Notes: a model not told the origin generated them from the sequence alone. A DNA stretch of 64,000 nt from Neoscytalidium dimidiatum (GCA_037367355.1 CM074699.1:1240001-1304000); one strand, 5' to 3'. Shown: positions 1-12,213, numbered from the stretch's first letter. A program made the numbers and translations.

Positions 1-1
1 C

Positions 2-76
2 CGCCCGCACTATGACGCCGCCGAGGCACAGACTCTGCGCGAACTCGGTTTTTATTTTGAACCTGTTAGTATGTGA
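2..76 (+). CDS. 3' end of a gene cut by the window edge (partial)
   Basis: The frame starting at base 2 is open from the window edge to a TGA at 74-76 and gives about 24 residues ending FYFEPVSM. Codon choice (CGC, GCC, GAG, CTG, CTC) looks coding. The fragment is too short to assign to a family, and it could be a chance open stretch. Confidence 0.35.
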   Translation, partial: RPHYDAAEAQTLRELGFYFEPVSM

Positions 77-307
77 GGGCGCTGTGGATGCCTGATAACT
101 TGTGTAATGAAATTGGAGGTGAATTGACGGTCAGAATATAATGCCTCACTGACCGCCAAAAAGTGCGGTGTCGTCTTTGATACTGAGGCGGTTGTGTCCG
201 TGTGAGGCTTCATCGGCGAGTGGACACAGAATCCGAATGAGAAAGAGTTTCAGGGATAAAGTGATAATCTACGTACTAGTACATCATGTCGTCCGCTTCT
301 CTTCCGT

Positions 308-2560
308 TCAACCATACCGCATATTCATGCGAACCCCGTCTCTTGCATCCTCCTCGATATCATTCTTGAAGACTATTTCCAGATTATTGTTCATCCTGTC
401 CTGGCGTATACTTATCACCTCCTCAAATGCATTGCCAGTATCAATCCCTGCACCGGTATTCTTTAGTTTATCCGAACGACGAGAATTCATTGCCAGCGCC
501 ACGAGCTCAGGGGTCGTATCCCATGCATTGGATTGTTCTCCGGTATGCATTGTGTAACAAAAATGGAAAATAGCCATGAGGCAGTATAGGGTTAAAACTG
601 CTATGGCGGCTATCTGCGTTGAACTGCGATGATTGTACGCATATCCATTGACTGTTATTCGTGCTGTCAACTTCGTTGCATTCTCTTTCTCAGATTGTGT
701 AATATCAAACGCCTCTCCTCCAGGGCCTAAGTAATTCTTTGGGAGGAATGCTTTGAGAAAGCTGTGAGGAAGCTCTTCTGCTGGATTTGATGTATCTGAG
801 TCTTTTGCTCTGCCAGTAATTGAGATATTGTAAGAGGCGCGAGCAATGCCATTCAGCACCATCATAGTCACTATGTTCTCTACTATGACTGTTTTGAAGA
901 TTGGATCTGGGGAGATAGGTGAATTCCACAGACCGGCAGTGTTTGCCATTTGTGAGAAAACCGTGTGGCTTTTAATTGCGGTGCTTGGATTGAGAAGTTT
1001 AGCCCAAGCTGCAGAAATGTTGATTTTCGGGAGATTGGTATTGATGATTCCGTTCAACAAATAATCATTGTGCCCTTCACCGAACGCGACCATAAGTCTG
1101 TTCCGTGTGGAGCTAGTTGTGCTAGGAATATATCGGCTGTCCAGGCTGCACGAGTAGATGCTATTGCCACCTGTTGACATGTTGTTGGTAGGAAAGACTG
1201 CAACCACATGAAGTGTACTGCCAGTTTCTTCTAAAGCATCTAGCCATATAAGATCCGGTGCATTCCTCGTTCCGAGATAATCTGAAATAGTCGAGATGAG
1301 TTGTGTGTCGTTGTAAACCGTGAACAAGGGGAAAGCGGCATTGGACGCTGGTAGATTGCCACCTTCGGGAGTGATGACCATGCTTTCCAATACCGGGAAT
1401 AGTATTCCTTGCTGGTATAAGCCCTGGTCTCTTATGTTCTGGGAGATGCAGTTAATTGCTACTGCCGGTTGGATGGCGTCAATGGAATATTTGGCATCTT
1501 TGCGGGACTATAGCCTCTTGCTCCTCTCCACATTGGCTGCCGCTATGGCCCAAAATCGTCCAACTTCAGATACGCTATCTGCAATAGTGGCCATCGGCAC
1601 TGTAGCCCTTGTGTAGGCGTCCGTGTACAGAGGGTGAACAATAATATCTGAGGCGCGTATTCGAAGCTCCATAAACCTTTGAGACTTAGAGCCGTCAATT
1701 AGTAGCCATTCCGGTAAGGTGCTACTCCGTCTGATCCTGCTCAAATAAGATGCGTAGCATTTGTCAATAATCTCCCAGCCACCATATGGACACGCTTGAT
1801 CTCCTGTATCAACCTCACAGTGTTCCCATTTGGCAGATGATTCCAGATGACTGGGGAATACATCTTCTTCCAGACCATTGAGCCAAATGACAGTGCCACC
1901 AGCAGGCCAGTCATCGAGCTGTGGACGCATTAATTGAGCGTTGGAAGGACCCACTGAAACTCCAAGGAGGGTGGAAATGATGAGAAATGCGACAAAATAA
2001 TTAAAGCGATCCGACTTTCTAATGACTCTGTTGCGCACTGTGGCTAAGAACTCTTCGGACCAAAAGAAGCTGAGATCCCTGAATTGCTGTCCGGCGAACA
2101 ACGCCCCGAAAGGAAGACCTTCTCCAAAAAGAAGCCGTTTCCGGATGAAAGAGAGAACGATCGCAGTAAGAGACGAGATCATAAGCAGTTCATGGAGCTT
2201 CGCAGCGAATTGCAAGGCGGCCAACTTCTGGGAGTCCTGTCCTGATGCTCCAACCAGTTCACCGCCGATATAGACCTCGCGGAGGTTGAGGAACACCAGA
2301 GCAAGACAGGCACCGACAGGCATGAAATGAATCAGACTTCCAAGGAGAGCATAGCCTCTATGGTGATGCATCGCAACCTTTTCCTCTTCCTCCGCAGGCG
2401 CATCGTACCAGCGACAGTATAAGTTCCATACAGTTTTCAACTTAAGGGTCAAGAGTATCGTCCTCAAAGGGTCGGCAAATGTTGTACGCGGTGCGACACG
2501 GCTTTCCCTGCTCGAACGGGCTGCATTGCCTGCGCGATCTGGACTTTTGAAACTTATCAA
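308..2560 (-). pseudogene. Polytopic membrane protein of unknown function, interrupted by an in-frame TAG
   Basis: The frame runs from the ATG at 2560 to a stop at 308 and would encode about 750 residues. A TAG at 1508-1510 splits it into 350 and about 400 residues, both in the same frame. The N-terminal half has hydrophobic segments around residues 70-90, 125-150 and 195-215, followed by a long lumenal or extracellular-looking part with Cys and N-glycosylation sequons. The C-terminal half has one more membrane segment (AAIAVLTLYCLMAIFHFCY) and a short tail. This layout is common in a large group of uncharacterised fungal membrane proteins, and I cannot name the family securely. Coding character continues directly across the TAG (ERSKRL, stop, SRKDAKYSIDAIQPAVAINC), which suggests a lost Tyr codon (TAT/TAC to TAG). 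A 66-nt intron ending at CTATAG would keep frame, but it lacks a good branch site and would remove conserved-looking sequence. A recent nonsense allele is most likely. Confidence 0.6.
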
Positions 2561-4149
2561 CTTTCCTGTACTGGAGCTGCAAAGTGCTGATGGACATTTG
2601 CAAAGAGAACTTTTTAAAGAAACTCACTCTTGTATGTTGGGGTCATATGTCTCCCTAGTGTCCATGTTTGAAACCTCTGAATTTCTTGAAGAATTAGAGA
2701 CACGAAGTGGGTTTGTATCCTCCTGACGGCTCTGCAGCCCTCTGAATGTGTTGAGAGGAATGATGTGCATTTTGAGGAGGGCGAAGTGAAACCTTTCCGG
2801 GTAAATGCCATTTTTCCTAGGTGACGGGCAGAAAGCACCCATACATATCTCTTTGGCACCATGTAGATCAGGATTTGTGTCTTGTTCATGGCCCCTGTTT
2901 CGCCTGAAATGACACCACTCTCTTATTTTATGAAATGAGCTGAGAAAGCTGCCAAAGGCTCATTACAGGTATCTTTGGTTGTGCATCAACACCAAGCCTG
3001 CCCTACTACAGCCATCCATATTGGCTGAGGACTTGTTTTAGATCATTGGAGCGGCTTGTTCGTGGGGTTCCTTGTTTTACTTCTTGTATCGGGTTTACGT
3101 CGTGAGTAATGATCAATTGATCGAGGAGATATCAGAGAATACTATGCTGTTAGCAGGGAGTGCCTTTTTTTTTTTTTTTCTTCTGACAGATATATAATAT
3201 TGCTTTCTATCAGAATTCTGGGCTTCTTTAAGTGCTAAAGACGACGCAGAAATGTTTGCGTAGCACGGTTAAGCCGAAGTAATCAGGATGGAAACACATG
3301 AGTCAAGCTAATTGACGCCTACCGAGACGCTGACGGCAGGCTTGCACAATCTAGTAGTAGTGGTTTCTGCATCAATAAAGGTAACTCAGGGGTTGACTGC
3401 TAGCCTTCCCGGTCATTTTCCGAATAATTTTAGCCGCTTTAGGCACAGCGTAGCCAGAGGCATGGATGCTTGCCAGTGTTCTCAACGAATCTAGGTCGTT
3501 ATGCGCTATTGTGCTTTTCCAATACATCCAAGCAGCTTGACGGTGGATATTCCGTCATGATTTTCTGCAGATGATGGTGTAGGAGATGCTTTTTTTTTTT
3601 TATGAAAACAAGAAAATAACATTGACGAACATGGGTCTGCAAGATCGCCTCTCAATTGCTCAAAACTGCGCAAACATGTCTTATTTTAGCGTGGGCTCGT
3701 GTTTCGCCTCAAGCGCTACAATTGGACGCTCGCTTCCGTCGCATGCAGTGTCTCAAAGCATCAAGACATATTGCCCGTTTGCTTGATACTGAGTTCGGAG
3801 ACTACGTCATCGAGAGTAAAATAGTCAAATCTAATAGAGGATGCCGAGCTAAATGTGCCAAGAGAATTGCGCACATCATTTCTTTGTTCGCGTTTTGCAA
3901 TAGTTGCACAATGTTCTCACAAATCAAACGCGTCTCCCCTGAAATCTTGGGGTGCATCACAGCAGTGCCGCCTTGCCACACTTGTTCTTAATATCCATCA
4001 GCGCGGGCTGCTACGCATACAACTTGGAGATTGCCGCAGACTTTCATCATCTATCACAGTATAGCCAATTCCTTAGGTGGGACCAACAGGTAATCTCATT
4101 CGCCTCTCAAACAAAGTGGCTTCTCTGACTACCATAGAAGTTTGTTTCC
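2561..4149. other. Gene-free stretch
   Basis: Only short, overlapping, non-conserved ORFs are present. There are two T-runs, at about 3168-3179 and 3591-3601. It holds the upstream regions of the two flanking divergent genes. I see no tRNA, repeat or transposon remnant. Confidence 0.5.
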
Positions 4150-5502
4150 ATGTTTCCGGGACTTTTGCGCGGCCTAGTACGGCGAAGGTGGAAGTGGACT
4201 AATTTATTGATACTGCCACTTACCTTCATACTCGTCCTTGATACGTATTCCATCGTTTGTGTTAGGCCCCCAGAACGCGCGTCACAATCGACATTTCGCC
4301 TTCAAAACAATGAACGAATATTCATAGCCAGCATACACTGGAACAACGAAGCTATACTGAGGTCCAGCTGGAATCAAGCCGTCTTGGAACTGCTGAAGTA
4401 CCTCGGCGCGGAAAACGTCTTCATTGCAGTGCTTGAAGGCGGAAGTTGGGATGGCAGCAAGGCTGCATTACAAGAACTGGACGGGAAGCTACAGCAGATG
4501 GGGATACCGCGAGCTTTCGTTTTCGACCGTATGACGCACAAGGATGCAACAGAACGAGACCCGGGTGTCGGCGAAGGAGGCTGGATATGGACACCGAGGG
4601 GCAAGAGAGAGCTTCGCCGAATACCACATCTAGCTGAGGTCAGGAATCGCGTTATTGAGGAGATGCGCAAAGTTCCGGACGCAGACTCGAGGCCATTCAC
4701 CAAGATCCTTTGGCTCAACGATGTCGTCTTCACGGTCTGGATCCTCGCGTTTTCTATTCCCTTGCAGCACCTACTGTACGGTTGACGAGAGGAAAGAGTT
4801 TGTCAAATCTAATGTTGCTTCTTAGGATAGACCTCAGACGTCCTCACTCTGCTCTCCACCAATGGTGGTGACTACGCCGCTGCCTGCAGCCTCGATTTTG
4901 CCGAGCCACCAGCGTACTACGACACATTTGCACTGAGGGACTCGATGGGCCGCAAGTCTCTCTCGCAGACATGGCCGTACTTCTATTCATCCATAACGCG
5001 CAACGCGATCGTGTCGAACTCCGGTGCAGTACCGGTCCGATCCTGCTGGAATGGGATGGTCGCAATGGATGCCGCACCGTTCACAGCCCCCGACCAGCAG
5101 CTCAAGTTCAGAAGTATCCCAGACCAGCTCGCTGCATTGCATCTGGAGGGCTCTGAGTGCTGCCTCATCCACGCTGATAACCCTCTCAGCGCCTCGAAAG
5201 GGGTCTGGCTGAACGCAGACGTGCGTGTGGGATACGGAGCTGCTGCTTACGACGCCGTGAACTTGTCACCGCACCGAGCGTGGCCTTCGCCGACAGAACG
5301 AATCATGGGTGTGTGGCACAATCGAATGACTAGGGCCTTTGGCTGGATCGGGTTTTGTATCGAGGACTGGGTGGTTCAGCGGAGACTGCAAAGATGGATG
5401 GCCGAGAATCCAGCTACGGTAACGTCGAATGGGGAACCTGGAGCGCATTGCTTGATCAACGAGATGCAGGTTCTTGTTGAAAATGGCTGGAAGCACCTCT
5501 GA
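4150..5502 (+). CDS. CAP59-type alpha-1,3-mannosyltransferase
   Basis: The model has two exons, 4150-4734 and 4831-5502, giving 418 aa. A 96-nt intron joins them in phase 0 (donor GTCTGG, acceptor GATAG; the nearer CTTAG would put a stop in frame). Residues 18-35 form a single hydrophobic anchor, so the product is probably a type II Golgi protein. The rest matches the CAP59_mtransfer family of fungal mannosyltransferases, which includes cryptococcal CMT1. Visible family motifs are IFIASIHWNNE near the stem, EGGSWDGSK, ILWLNDVVFT just before the intron, and GGDYAAACSLDF after it. The substrate is inferred to be a cell-wall or capsule-like mannan or a glycoprotein. The gene is intact. A gene-poor spacer separates it from the secreted fucosidase downstream, and nothing indicates co-regulation. 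Confidence 0.88.
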
Positions 5503-5884
5503 GTTCAACGATAGTTCCAATCTACAAGGCAATCGTCGAAGCGGACGCGGAAAAGACCGTATATTTATGGTTAAATGAGGGTCAGATGAGGGGCCCAGGC
5601 AGCCGACATTCAGCCGATTCCACCTGCCTATTGAAGCAAGAACCTCATCCCGTCATGACATACAAACCCCGGTTGAATACGAGTATGGTCGACCCAGCTA
5701 TGCTACAAAAGCCGCAGTCCCCCCCTCCCCGTTGCGGGGTTGCGCATTTCCCGCGTCCGATGCCATCCTCCAACCTAGGCAGGTTGCCAATAGAAGAAGT
5801 CTGTTTCTGCCCCGGAGACAATTAGACGCACGTGCTGATGTCTTCCGCAGAGCTCATAGCCTCATCCCGCCGAGTCCTTAGTCA
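5503..5884. other. Intergenic spacer
   Basis: This is the spacer between the mannosyltransferase stop and the fucosidase start. It contains a short C-rich tract at about 5718-5727 and no credible ORF. Confidence 0.5.
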
Positions 5885-7426
5885 ATGGTGGCAATGTGGG
5901 CCAGACCGTGGCCATGGGCATTTCTGCTCCACTGCCTCGCAGCGCCAGCATCCGCTCAGGCGCCACCCGCCGCGTACCTGCGGACGCCATCCGCGCGCCA
6001 GCTCGCGTGGCACCAGCACGAATACTACGCCTTCGTGCACTTCGGGCCCAACACCTTCACGAACGAGGAATGGGGCACCAGCCAGAGCACGCCCGACGTG
6101 TTCGCGCCGACCGCGCTGGACACGGACCAGTGGGCGCGCACCTTCGCGGACGCGGGCATGGCCGGCATGATCCTGACGGCGAAGCACCACGACGGCATGG
6201 CGCTGTGGGACACAAACACGACCGCGTACAAGATCGCCAACGGCGCGTGGGCGCGCAACCGCACCGCGCAGGGCCTGGACGCCGACGTCGTGCGCCTAGC
6301 CGCCGCGTCCGCCCGCCGCTTCGGCATCCGCTTCGGCGTCTACCTCTCGCCCTGGGACATCCACCGCGACCCGGCCATGCCGAAGCCCAACCTCGCCGGC
6401 ACCGTCTACGACGAGCCGCAGATCTTCGGCGACGCGTCGCCCGGCGACTACAACGAGCTGTACGCCGCGCAGCTGACGGAGCTGGTGACCACGACGCTCG
6501 GCGGCGATGGCGGCGACGGCGAGCAGGTCTCCCTCTTCGAGGTGTGGCTGGACGGCGCGAGCGGGTCGGACACGGTGCAGACGTTCGACTGGGCGCGCTT
6601 CCGCGACACCATCCGCGCGCACCAGCCCGACGCCGTCATGTGGGGCCACCAGGGCGTGGACGCGCGCTGGGTCGGCAACGAGGACGGCGTGACCGTGCCG
6701 ACCAACTGGCACGCCCTCAACCGCACCCAGGACGACCCCCAGTACGCCGGGGACGAGCTGCAGGCCGGCGTGCGCGACGGCGCGTACTGGACGCCGGCCG
6801 AGGCGGACGCGCGGCTGCGCGACGGCTGGTTCTGGCATGCGGAAGAGCGCCCGAAGACGGCGGACGCGCTGATGGACATGTACCTGCGGTCCGTGGCGCG
6901 CAGCGTCAACCTGCTGCTCGACGCGCCCCCGGACACGGCCGGGAGGATAGAGGCCGGCGATGCGGACGTGCTTCTGCAGTTCAAGGCCCGCCGCGATGCT
7001 TTCCTCAACCGCGACGTGCTCGCCCCCGGTCTCGCGGTAAATGCGAGCGGCGTCCGCGGCGGGAACGTGACGCTCTACGGCCCGGCGAACGTGCTCGATG
7101 GGAACAACGAGACGTACTGGACCTTGGACGACGCGGAGACGACCGGCTGGCTGGAAGTTGATTTGGGCGGCGTGTATTCTGTTGATGCTTTTGTCACGCA
7201 GGAGCACATTGCCTTGGGTCAACGCGTAGGCGGATATGCTATCGATGCGGTTGTGGACGGTGGGTTTGAGACGGTGGTTAACGGCACGTCGCTTGGGTAT
7301 AAGCGTATTGACGCGCTTAGCTCGCCAGTCAAAACGAGCCGTGTTCGCTTCCGTGTCACGCAGGCGAATGCTGTGCCCCTGATTAATAGTTTTCAAGTGC
7401 TTGGTAATCAAACAAGTAGCGTATAA
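5885..7426 (+). CDS. Secreted GH29 alpha-L-fucosidase with C-terminal F5/8-type (discoidin-like) domain
   Basis: Intronless, 513 aa. Residues 1-24 are a signal peptide ending in an AxA-type site (APASAQ). The GH29 catalytic domain follows, with FVHFGPNTF, the AKHHDGMALW substrate loop, LSPWDIH, and EVWLDGA, whose Asp is the family nucleophile. After about residue 385 a discoidin-like beta-sandwich appears (NVLDGNNETYWT, GWLEVDLGG, SRVRFRVTQ). This arrangement is typical of bacterial and plant-like GH29 enzymes that release alpha-1,3/1,4-fucose from oligosaccharides. The role is inferred as extracellular removal of fucose from plant or fungal glycans. Third codon positions are almost all G/C up to about 7150 and then become balanced, an abrupt shift inside one gene. 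The first of two nearby in-frame ATGs is used here; starting at the fourth residue instead (MWARP) also leaves a good signal peptide. Confidence 0.9.
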   Translation: MVAMWARPWPWAFLLHCLAAPASAQAPPAAYLRTPSARQLAWHQHEYYAFVHFGPNTFTNEEWGTSQSTPDVFAPTALDTDQWARTFADAGMAGMILTAKHHDGMALWDTNTTAYKIANGAWARNRTAQGLDADVVRLAAASARRFGIRFGVYLSPWDIHRDPAMPKPNLAGTVYDEPQIFGDASPGDYNELYAAQLTELVTTTLGGDGGDGEQVSLFEVWLDGASGSDTVQTFDWARFRDTIRAHQPDAVMWGHQGVDARWVGNEDGVTVPTNWHALNRTQDDPQYAGDELQAGVRDGAYWTPAEADARLRDGWFWHAEERPKTADALMDMYLRSVARSVNLLLDAPPDTAGRIEAGDADVLLQFKARRDAFLNRDVLAPGLAVNASGVRGGNVTLYGPANVLDGNNETYWTLDDAETTGWLEVDLGGVYSVDAFVTQEHIALGQRVGGYAIDAVVDGGFETVVNGTSLGYKRIDALSSPVKTSRVRFRVTQANAVPLINSFQVLGNQTSSV

Positions 7427-7743
7427 AGAGTAATGGGGCGGCAGTGTTAATTCTGAAATCTGTAGAGTCTTCACTATCTCATGATCGAACTTGATCGAAA
7501 ATGGGTTGCACTGACAGTCTTGAATAGGTGGACTTATAAGATTACCCGTTGCACGGCCAGAAAGCTTCGCCAATGGCACTCCCCTGAGATGCAACTTTTT
7601 TATTGCAGAATTTTCGTAGCAGCACGCCATTCTCATGTATTGTAGGGTACTGTTGTGTCGCACTCAATGAATCCAGCAGGAAAGTCGACCCCAGCAACAG
7701 CAAAAGAGGCAAATTATTCAAAGCTTAATTACCGAGAGATTTT
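7427..7743. other. Convergent 3' spacer
   Basis: This is the tail-to-tail spacer between the fucosidase and the STAND gene. It is AT-rich, with no ORF on either strand that looks coding. Confidence 0.5.
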
Positions 7744-10700
7744 CTACAATTTTCGTCCCCTAAATCTTTTGGTGAAGAATTGATGCCACTCGGACTGTTC
7801 TTCCGGCTCCAAACCGTACTTCTTTTTTATATCATGCTTCCAGTCTTCAATTTTCTTCTTCGAGTCCCCGATTTGAACAGTTTGATCCTCGAGTCTCTTC
7901 TTTGTAGCATCAAGCTGCCATCGCGGCAAGGAAATAAAATCATGGTCTTTTCCGCAAACGAGTTCTTCAAGCTTCCCGCTCTTAAGCTTTATCCAGCAGC
8001 ATTCATCAAACTTCACATCGGCGCAGTCCCTGCAAACGTACATTTCCGTTCGAGCCCAGCCAGTCCAGGTGCAGCCGCATTTGCCATCGCAGATCTTGTC
8101 CATGTAGAAATAGTCGTCCGCGATCAACGACCATGCTGCAAGTGCGTTAGAATCATCCTGCAAAGGGATGAATGCCTGGCAGAGGAGCCAGTAACCTTCC
8201 CAGTCGTTGGAAATTGTCTCGTCTGAAAGTAGCTCCATGGCCTTCTGAATATGGCCACGAACACACCAGCGGCTTATCGAAGTGGTCCTGTCTATCACTA
8301 GCCATGCTCGACCAAGTAGTAACGACAGGCTATGGGAGCTTTCCGCGAAAGCTCGGTCGTTCCAAGATTTGAGTTCCATGATTTTAGACAGACAGTCATA
8401 AGTCCTCTCATCTCGGCATCCAAGTTTTCTGATTAGCTGAATGTAATGGCTTGCCAATCTTTCCGCGGATCTGGTACGTGCGCTTAGCAGTTCGTCTTTG
8501 TGTTCCTGAGTCTTGACGAGAATATGATCCGTCTCCTTGATACTTTCGTTCCAAACCTTCTCAGCTTGCTCTAGGCGGTATTGGTAAAACAGTGCCAGGC
8601 CATGATAGTAACGGAGTGAAGTATCAGCAACGAGGTCTGACGAATCAGCTTCGATAGAGTCACTGTAGACCCTGTTGAGGCAACTAAAATCCTTTTCTAG
8701 CGCCACGTATACGGAATGGTGGAAGCCCGGTTCCGTCGCATATCTGACGAAGAGCTCCACAGGCGTTGTCTGACCCAAGTTCAGGTATTTTGCCAGACCT
8801 GGGGAGCCGCAATTGTCCTCAATCCACTTCAAAACTTTTTCCATGATGCTTGCATCTTGAGGAAAACTTTTCTGAAGTCTTCGAAAGAACTTAAAGGCGT
8901 CCTCGTGCGCGTGAAGCTTCTTGTATAACAAGCACAAAGTATCAACCATATCCGTCCAGGCAGACTCATGTTCAAGCCAAAAGTCCCGCTTCTCGAGCTC
9001 TGGTATAACTTTTTCCAAGAAAAAGAGCGCTTTACTCTCTTGGTTCAAGCTTTTGTAAGCCTGCGCGTAGCACCAACATATCTTCCAGTCCATTGATTCT
9101 TTTGGAAGCACCGCGATGGCCGTTTCAGGATAACGTTCACTCACGTAGGTCTCAGCTATTCTCAAGTTCTTTGCTCCAGTGTCGAGAAGCTTGTCGCCAA
9201 GTACGCGAATGGCAAACCTTTCTGCTCGTTCGATATCAAACTGGGGGACTCTCTTCTCGCTGAATCCTCTCTCCATCGTCTCCCGTAGGAATTCGTCGTT
9301 CGTATCGTTCGGATCCTGATTTTTCAAGAGGAACTAAATAATAAGTTACTACGGCAGGTCTTCCTAGCTCAATCAACAGAGAATAATAGCTCACCTTTGA
9401 AGAGAATAATAGAAAAGATCGAAATGCGTGTGATGCATCCCACGAGCCGTGCACCAGCCACAACGACGCCAATGACTTCAAAGGAGTGAAAACTAAGTCA
9501 TCTCGATTGTCTTCATGATACCCAACAAGTGTCTGGAAGGAACCCAGTATGCTTCGAAGAGCGCCGCCTACGGAAATAGCCGAAGTTATCCTATGTTGCT
9601 GTTTCGGTGCCGGTGCAAGTCCAATTTGTGCTCGGTTTTGGTGTCGCAGATGTTCCCAAGTACTAGAGGATTCGAATGCCGCTCGATTGACAATCGGATC
9701 ATTCAACCATCTGAACACCTCAGATAGAGATTCATACCAGTCACTCCAGCCTTTGATGATCATACATGAAGTGCTTTCAGTCAACCAAACCTGAACAGTG
9801 GCTTCATCGCAGAAGAAGGAAAGCAAACGCAGGCCGATAAATGTTCGGATCTCTTCGCTTGTCTCAGAAAGGTCGTCCGTGCTCACTTTCTTTAGGTGAA
9901 AAAGTAAAGACTTTCCAGCGTATTCATTCAGACACCCATTTCTCGACGGATCGCACACTGCCTTCAAAAGACACGCGATTATCCCGAGATGGCTGTTAAC
10001 TTCGTATATTCCGATGGCTGCACGTGGCACTTCTCGTTCACTGCGCAGCCTCTCATTGACTGGAACAGTTTCGAATCGCCGAAATGCGGGTGCCGAAAGA
10101 ATGGGAGGAATAGGTGCATCAATCTCTGATAGTCGTAGTCGATTGACTGTAGCTCTCATGTCACGGCTGGAAAGCCTTTGATGAGATATTTGCTTGTCTG
10201 TTGGTGTTCGTTTGATATAAGGCGGCTCAGGCTCCGTTGACTTGACTGTTACCGTGGTGTCTTGCAATACAGAGAGCAGCTGCCCATACCTGGTGTGTAT
10301 TTTCTCCTTGAGCCTTTCTGGAAGATCGCCCCCCGTACTCAGCTTCAAAAACCATCGCAGTTGCTCCAGGCGAGGTTTCGATTGCATGAAATGAACGCAC
10401 ACCAGGATTTTGTTCAGCTGGTCGATTTCATCTGACGATAAGCTATCGTCTAGCATGTGAACACGCCACAGGAGCAGCTGCCTGCGATCCCTCGGTTTAC
10501 GTTTCCAAATATTGTCCAATTGATCCTGACTTCCCCCGGTCTGTTCGATTTCGTCCAGTACGGATATTGCTTCATGATAGCTGCCATTGGAATCCCGAAG
10601 AATTTTGCGTTCGAGGGAATAGAGTAGCTCGGAAGTTTCTTTGTTTCCCCATGCTTCACGCATCCGACCCATCTTGATGCTGACAAATCTCTCCATATCT

Positions 10701-12213
10701 TCCTGATTCCTCTGAGGTACATTGAGCCTCCTGAGCTTTGCTTTGGCAGGTGGAGAAAGATTTTCGAAAAACTCCTTCACGGTGGAAAACAGTATTCGGA
10801 CCTGAAACCTTTCCGATTGGAGTTCGTCGGCACCCTTGATGATGTGACTTAGCGTCTGCTTGAGATCATAATGACCAACTGAAGTTGCAAGGTTGACCCC
10901 GTCAAGTATCAAGAAGAACGTCTTTCGACTGCCCGTACTCTTACTTTGGGGGAACTTCATCAGAATACCCCACAAAGCGATCGTAGATGGACATCCTCCA
11001 ATAAGGTTGCTCTGGACTGAGGCAAACGTCCTGAAAGCGGGGTCTCTCTGGCTGATCTGCCAAATGAGCGTAGCCATAGCGTCGCGTATGGACAAGCTGT
11101 CACTTGCTGGACCTTCAGAACGGCCTGTTCTATTCATACTTTCGAAATAAAAGTACGCCACAGATGCCGAGCTTGGGTGCTCGGCACAGCGCCGACGCAT
11201 CTCATCGATGACGACGCGGCAAAGATGGCTCTTCCCGCCGCCTTCCGGTGCTTCCAAGGTCAGAACGGTCTTCTCGGGCTCGCCGATAATGTCAGCCCAA
11301 GATTTGAAATACTCGTTTTGCAACAGCCAAGTTCCGGTGTTCTCAACGGCCTCTGTTGTAAGGGAAGAGTGTGTTTTTATCCAGGAACTCCGGTAGTGGT
11401 TGTCGTTTGGCAGATGGAGCATCTGCTCAATCTTCTCCAGATCCCGAGTCTTGGTATCACCTTTGACATTGAAGTGACTGCCGATCATCTGGGTGATTCT
11501 CCACGTATCTCCAAGAAGGATCTGCTGCTCTCTTTGCCGCATCTGTTCCATCTCCTTCAACTTCTCTTCAATGCCTCTATCGTCTCTCACACCTGTCTTG
11601 ATCAAAAGCTTCACCACGCCTAAAACTCCGGTAGATTCTTGGCGAACCTTTGTAGCGATAGCACATAGCTCCAAAAAGATCCCCAGTCTTTTCATGACAA
11701 CTCCTCGATGCGTTTTGTCCATCCGAACTCCGTCTTGAAGGCCATCAACATAACGCCGCACATCGTCAAGCACATAATTAACCCTGTTGATGATTTCAAG
11801 AATGCCTTGAGATGTGTTGTACTTTTTGAAGTGCTTCGCGCTCTCGACTAGGTACTTCGTGGCGTTGAAACATATGGCAGCAGGTGGCCACACCTGAGAC
11901 AGTTAATCAGTGACGAAGAGTCCCCGAGCAGGAGTAGCAATCAATCCATTACAGCAATACTTACCCCTGCAGCCACACCTATGCCGAACTCCCCAAGATT
12001 GAGAAAAAGATCCAGAGTGATTTGTGCAGCATGTTTTATTTGAGGATCCACCTTCTCGAAGATTGCTTTCTTTTGGGTTTTCATACTGTCCACAGTCAAG
12101 CATGCGCCGTTCTTAATCTCTTTGCTAGATATCCCCGTGAGTTTCGTATAAGATTCTATGGCCTTGTTAAATTCTCCATCGAGGGATTCACCCTCGTCCG
12201 GATTCTCTGCCAT
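7744..12213 (-). CDS. STAND/NLR-like NTPase: Goodbye-like N-terminus, P-loop NTPase, helical repeats, C-terminal cysteine module
   Basis: Three exons: 12213-11965, 11893-9395 and 9333-7744. Introns of 71 and 61 nt (GTAAGT and GTGAGC donors) are both phase 0, and the protein is 1445 aa. Residues about 10-125 resemble the fungal STAND N-terminal Goodbye domain (YTKLTG near the start, GEFGIGVAAG spliced to VWPPAAICF, helical tail). A P-loop NTPase follows, with Walker A APEGGGKS (Lys about 304) and Walker B FFLILDG (about 408-414). The last exon is mostly helical, with TPR-like pairs. Residues about 1331-1388 form a Cys/His module (C-x3-C-x-C, C-x2-C, CC, C-x3-H) like the ZZ-type ends of related fungal proteins, and a charged coiled coil ends the chain. 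Family knowledge suggests a signal-sensing oligomerising switch, perhaps in non-self recognition; the ligand is unknown. The gene is intact, unlike the AAA and DUF7708 genes nearby. Confidence 0.85.

Noticed and set aside
5896..7161. Long plus-strand frame of 421 codons overlapping the fucosidase
   Set aside because: Arg/Pro/Ala-rich low-complexity reading caused by GC3 bias of the real gene; no motif.
6296..7663. 455-codon minus-strand frame opposite the fucosidase
   Set aside because: Antisense shadow of a GC-rich gene; no family signature.
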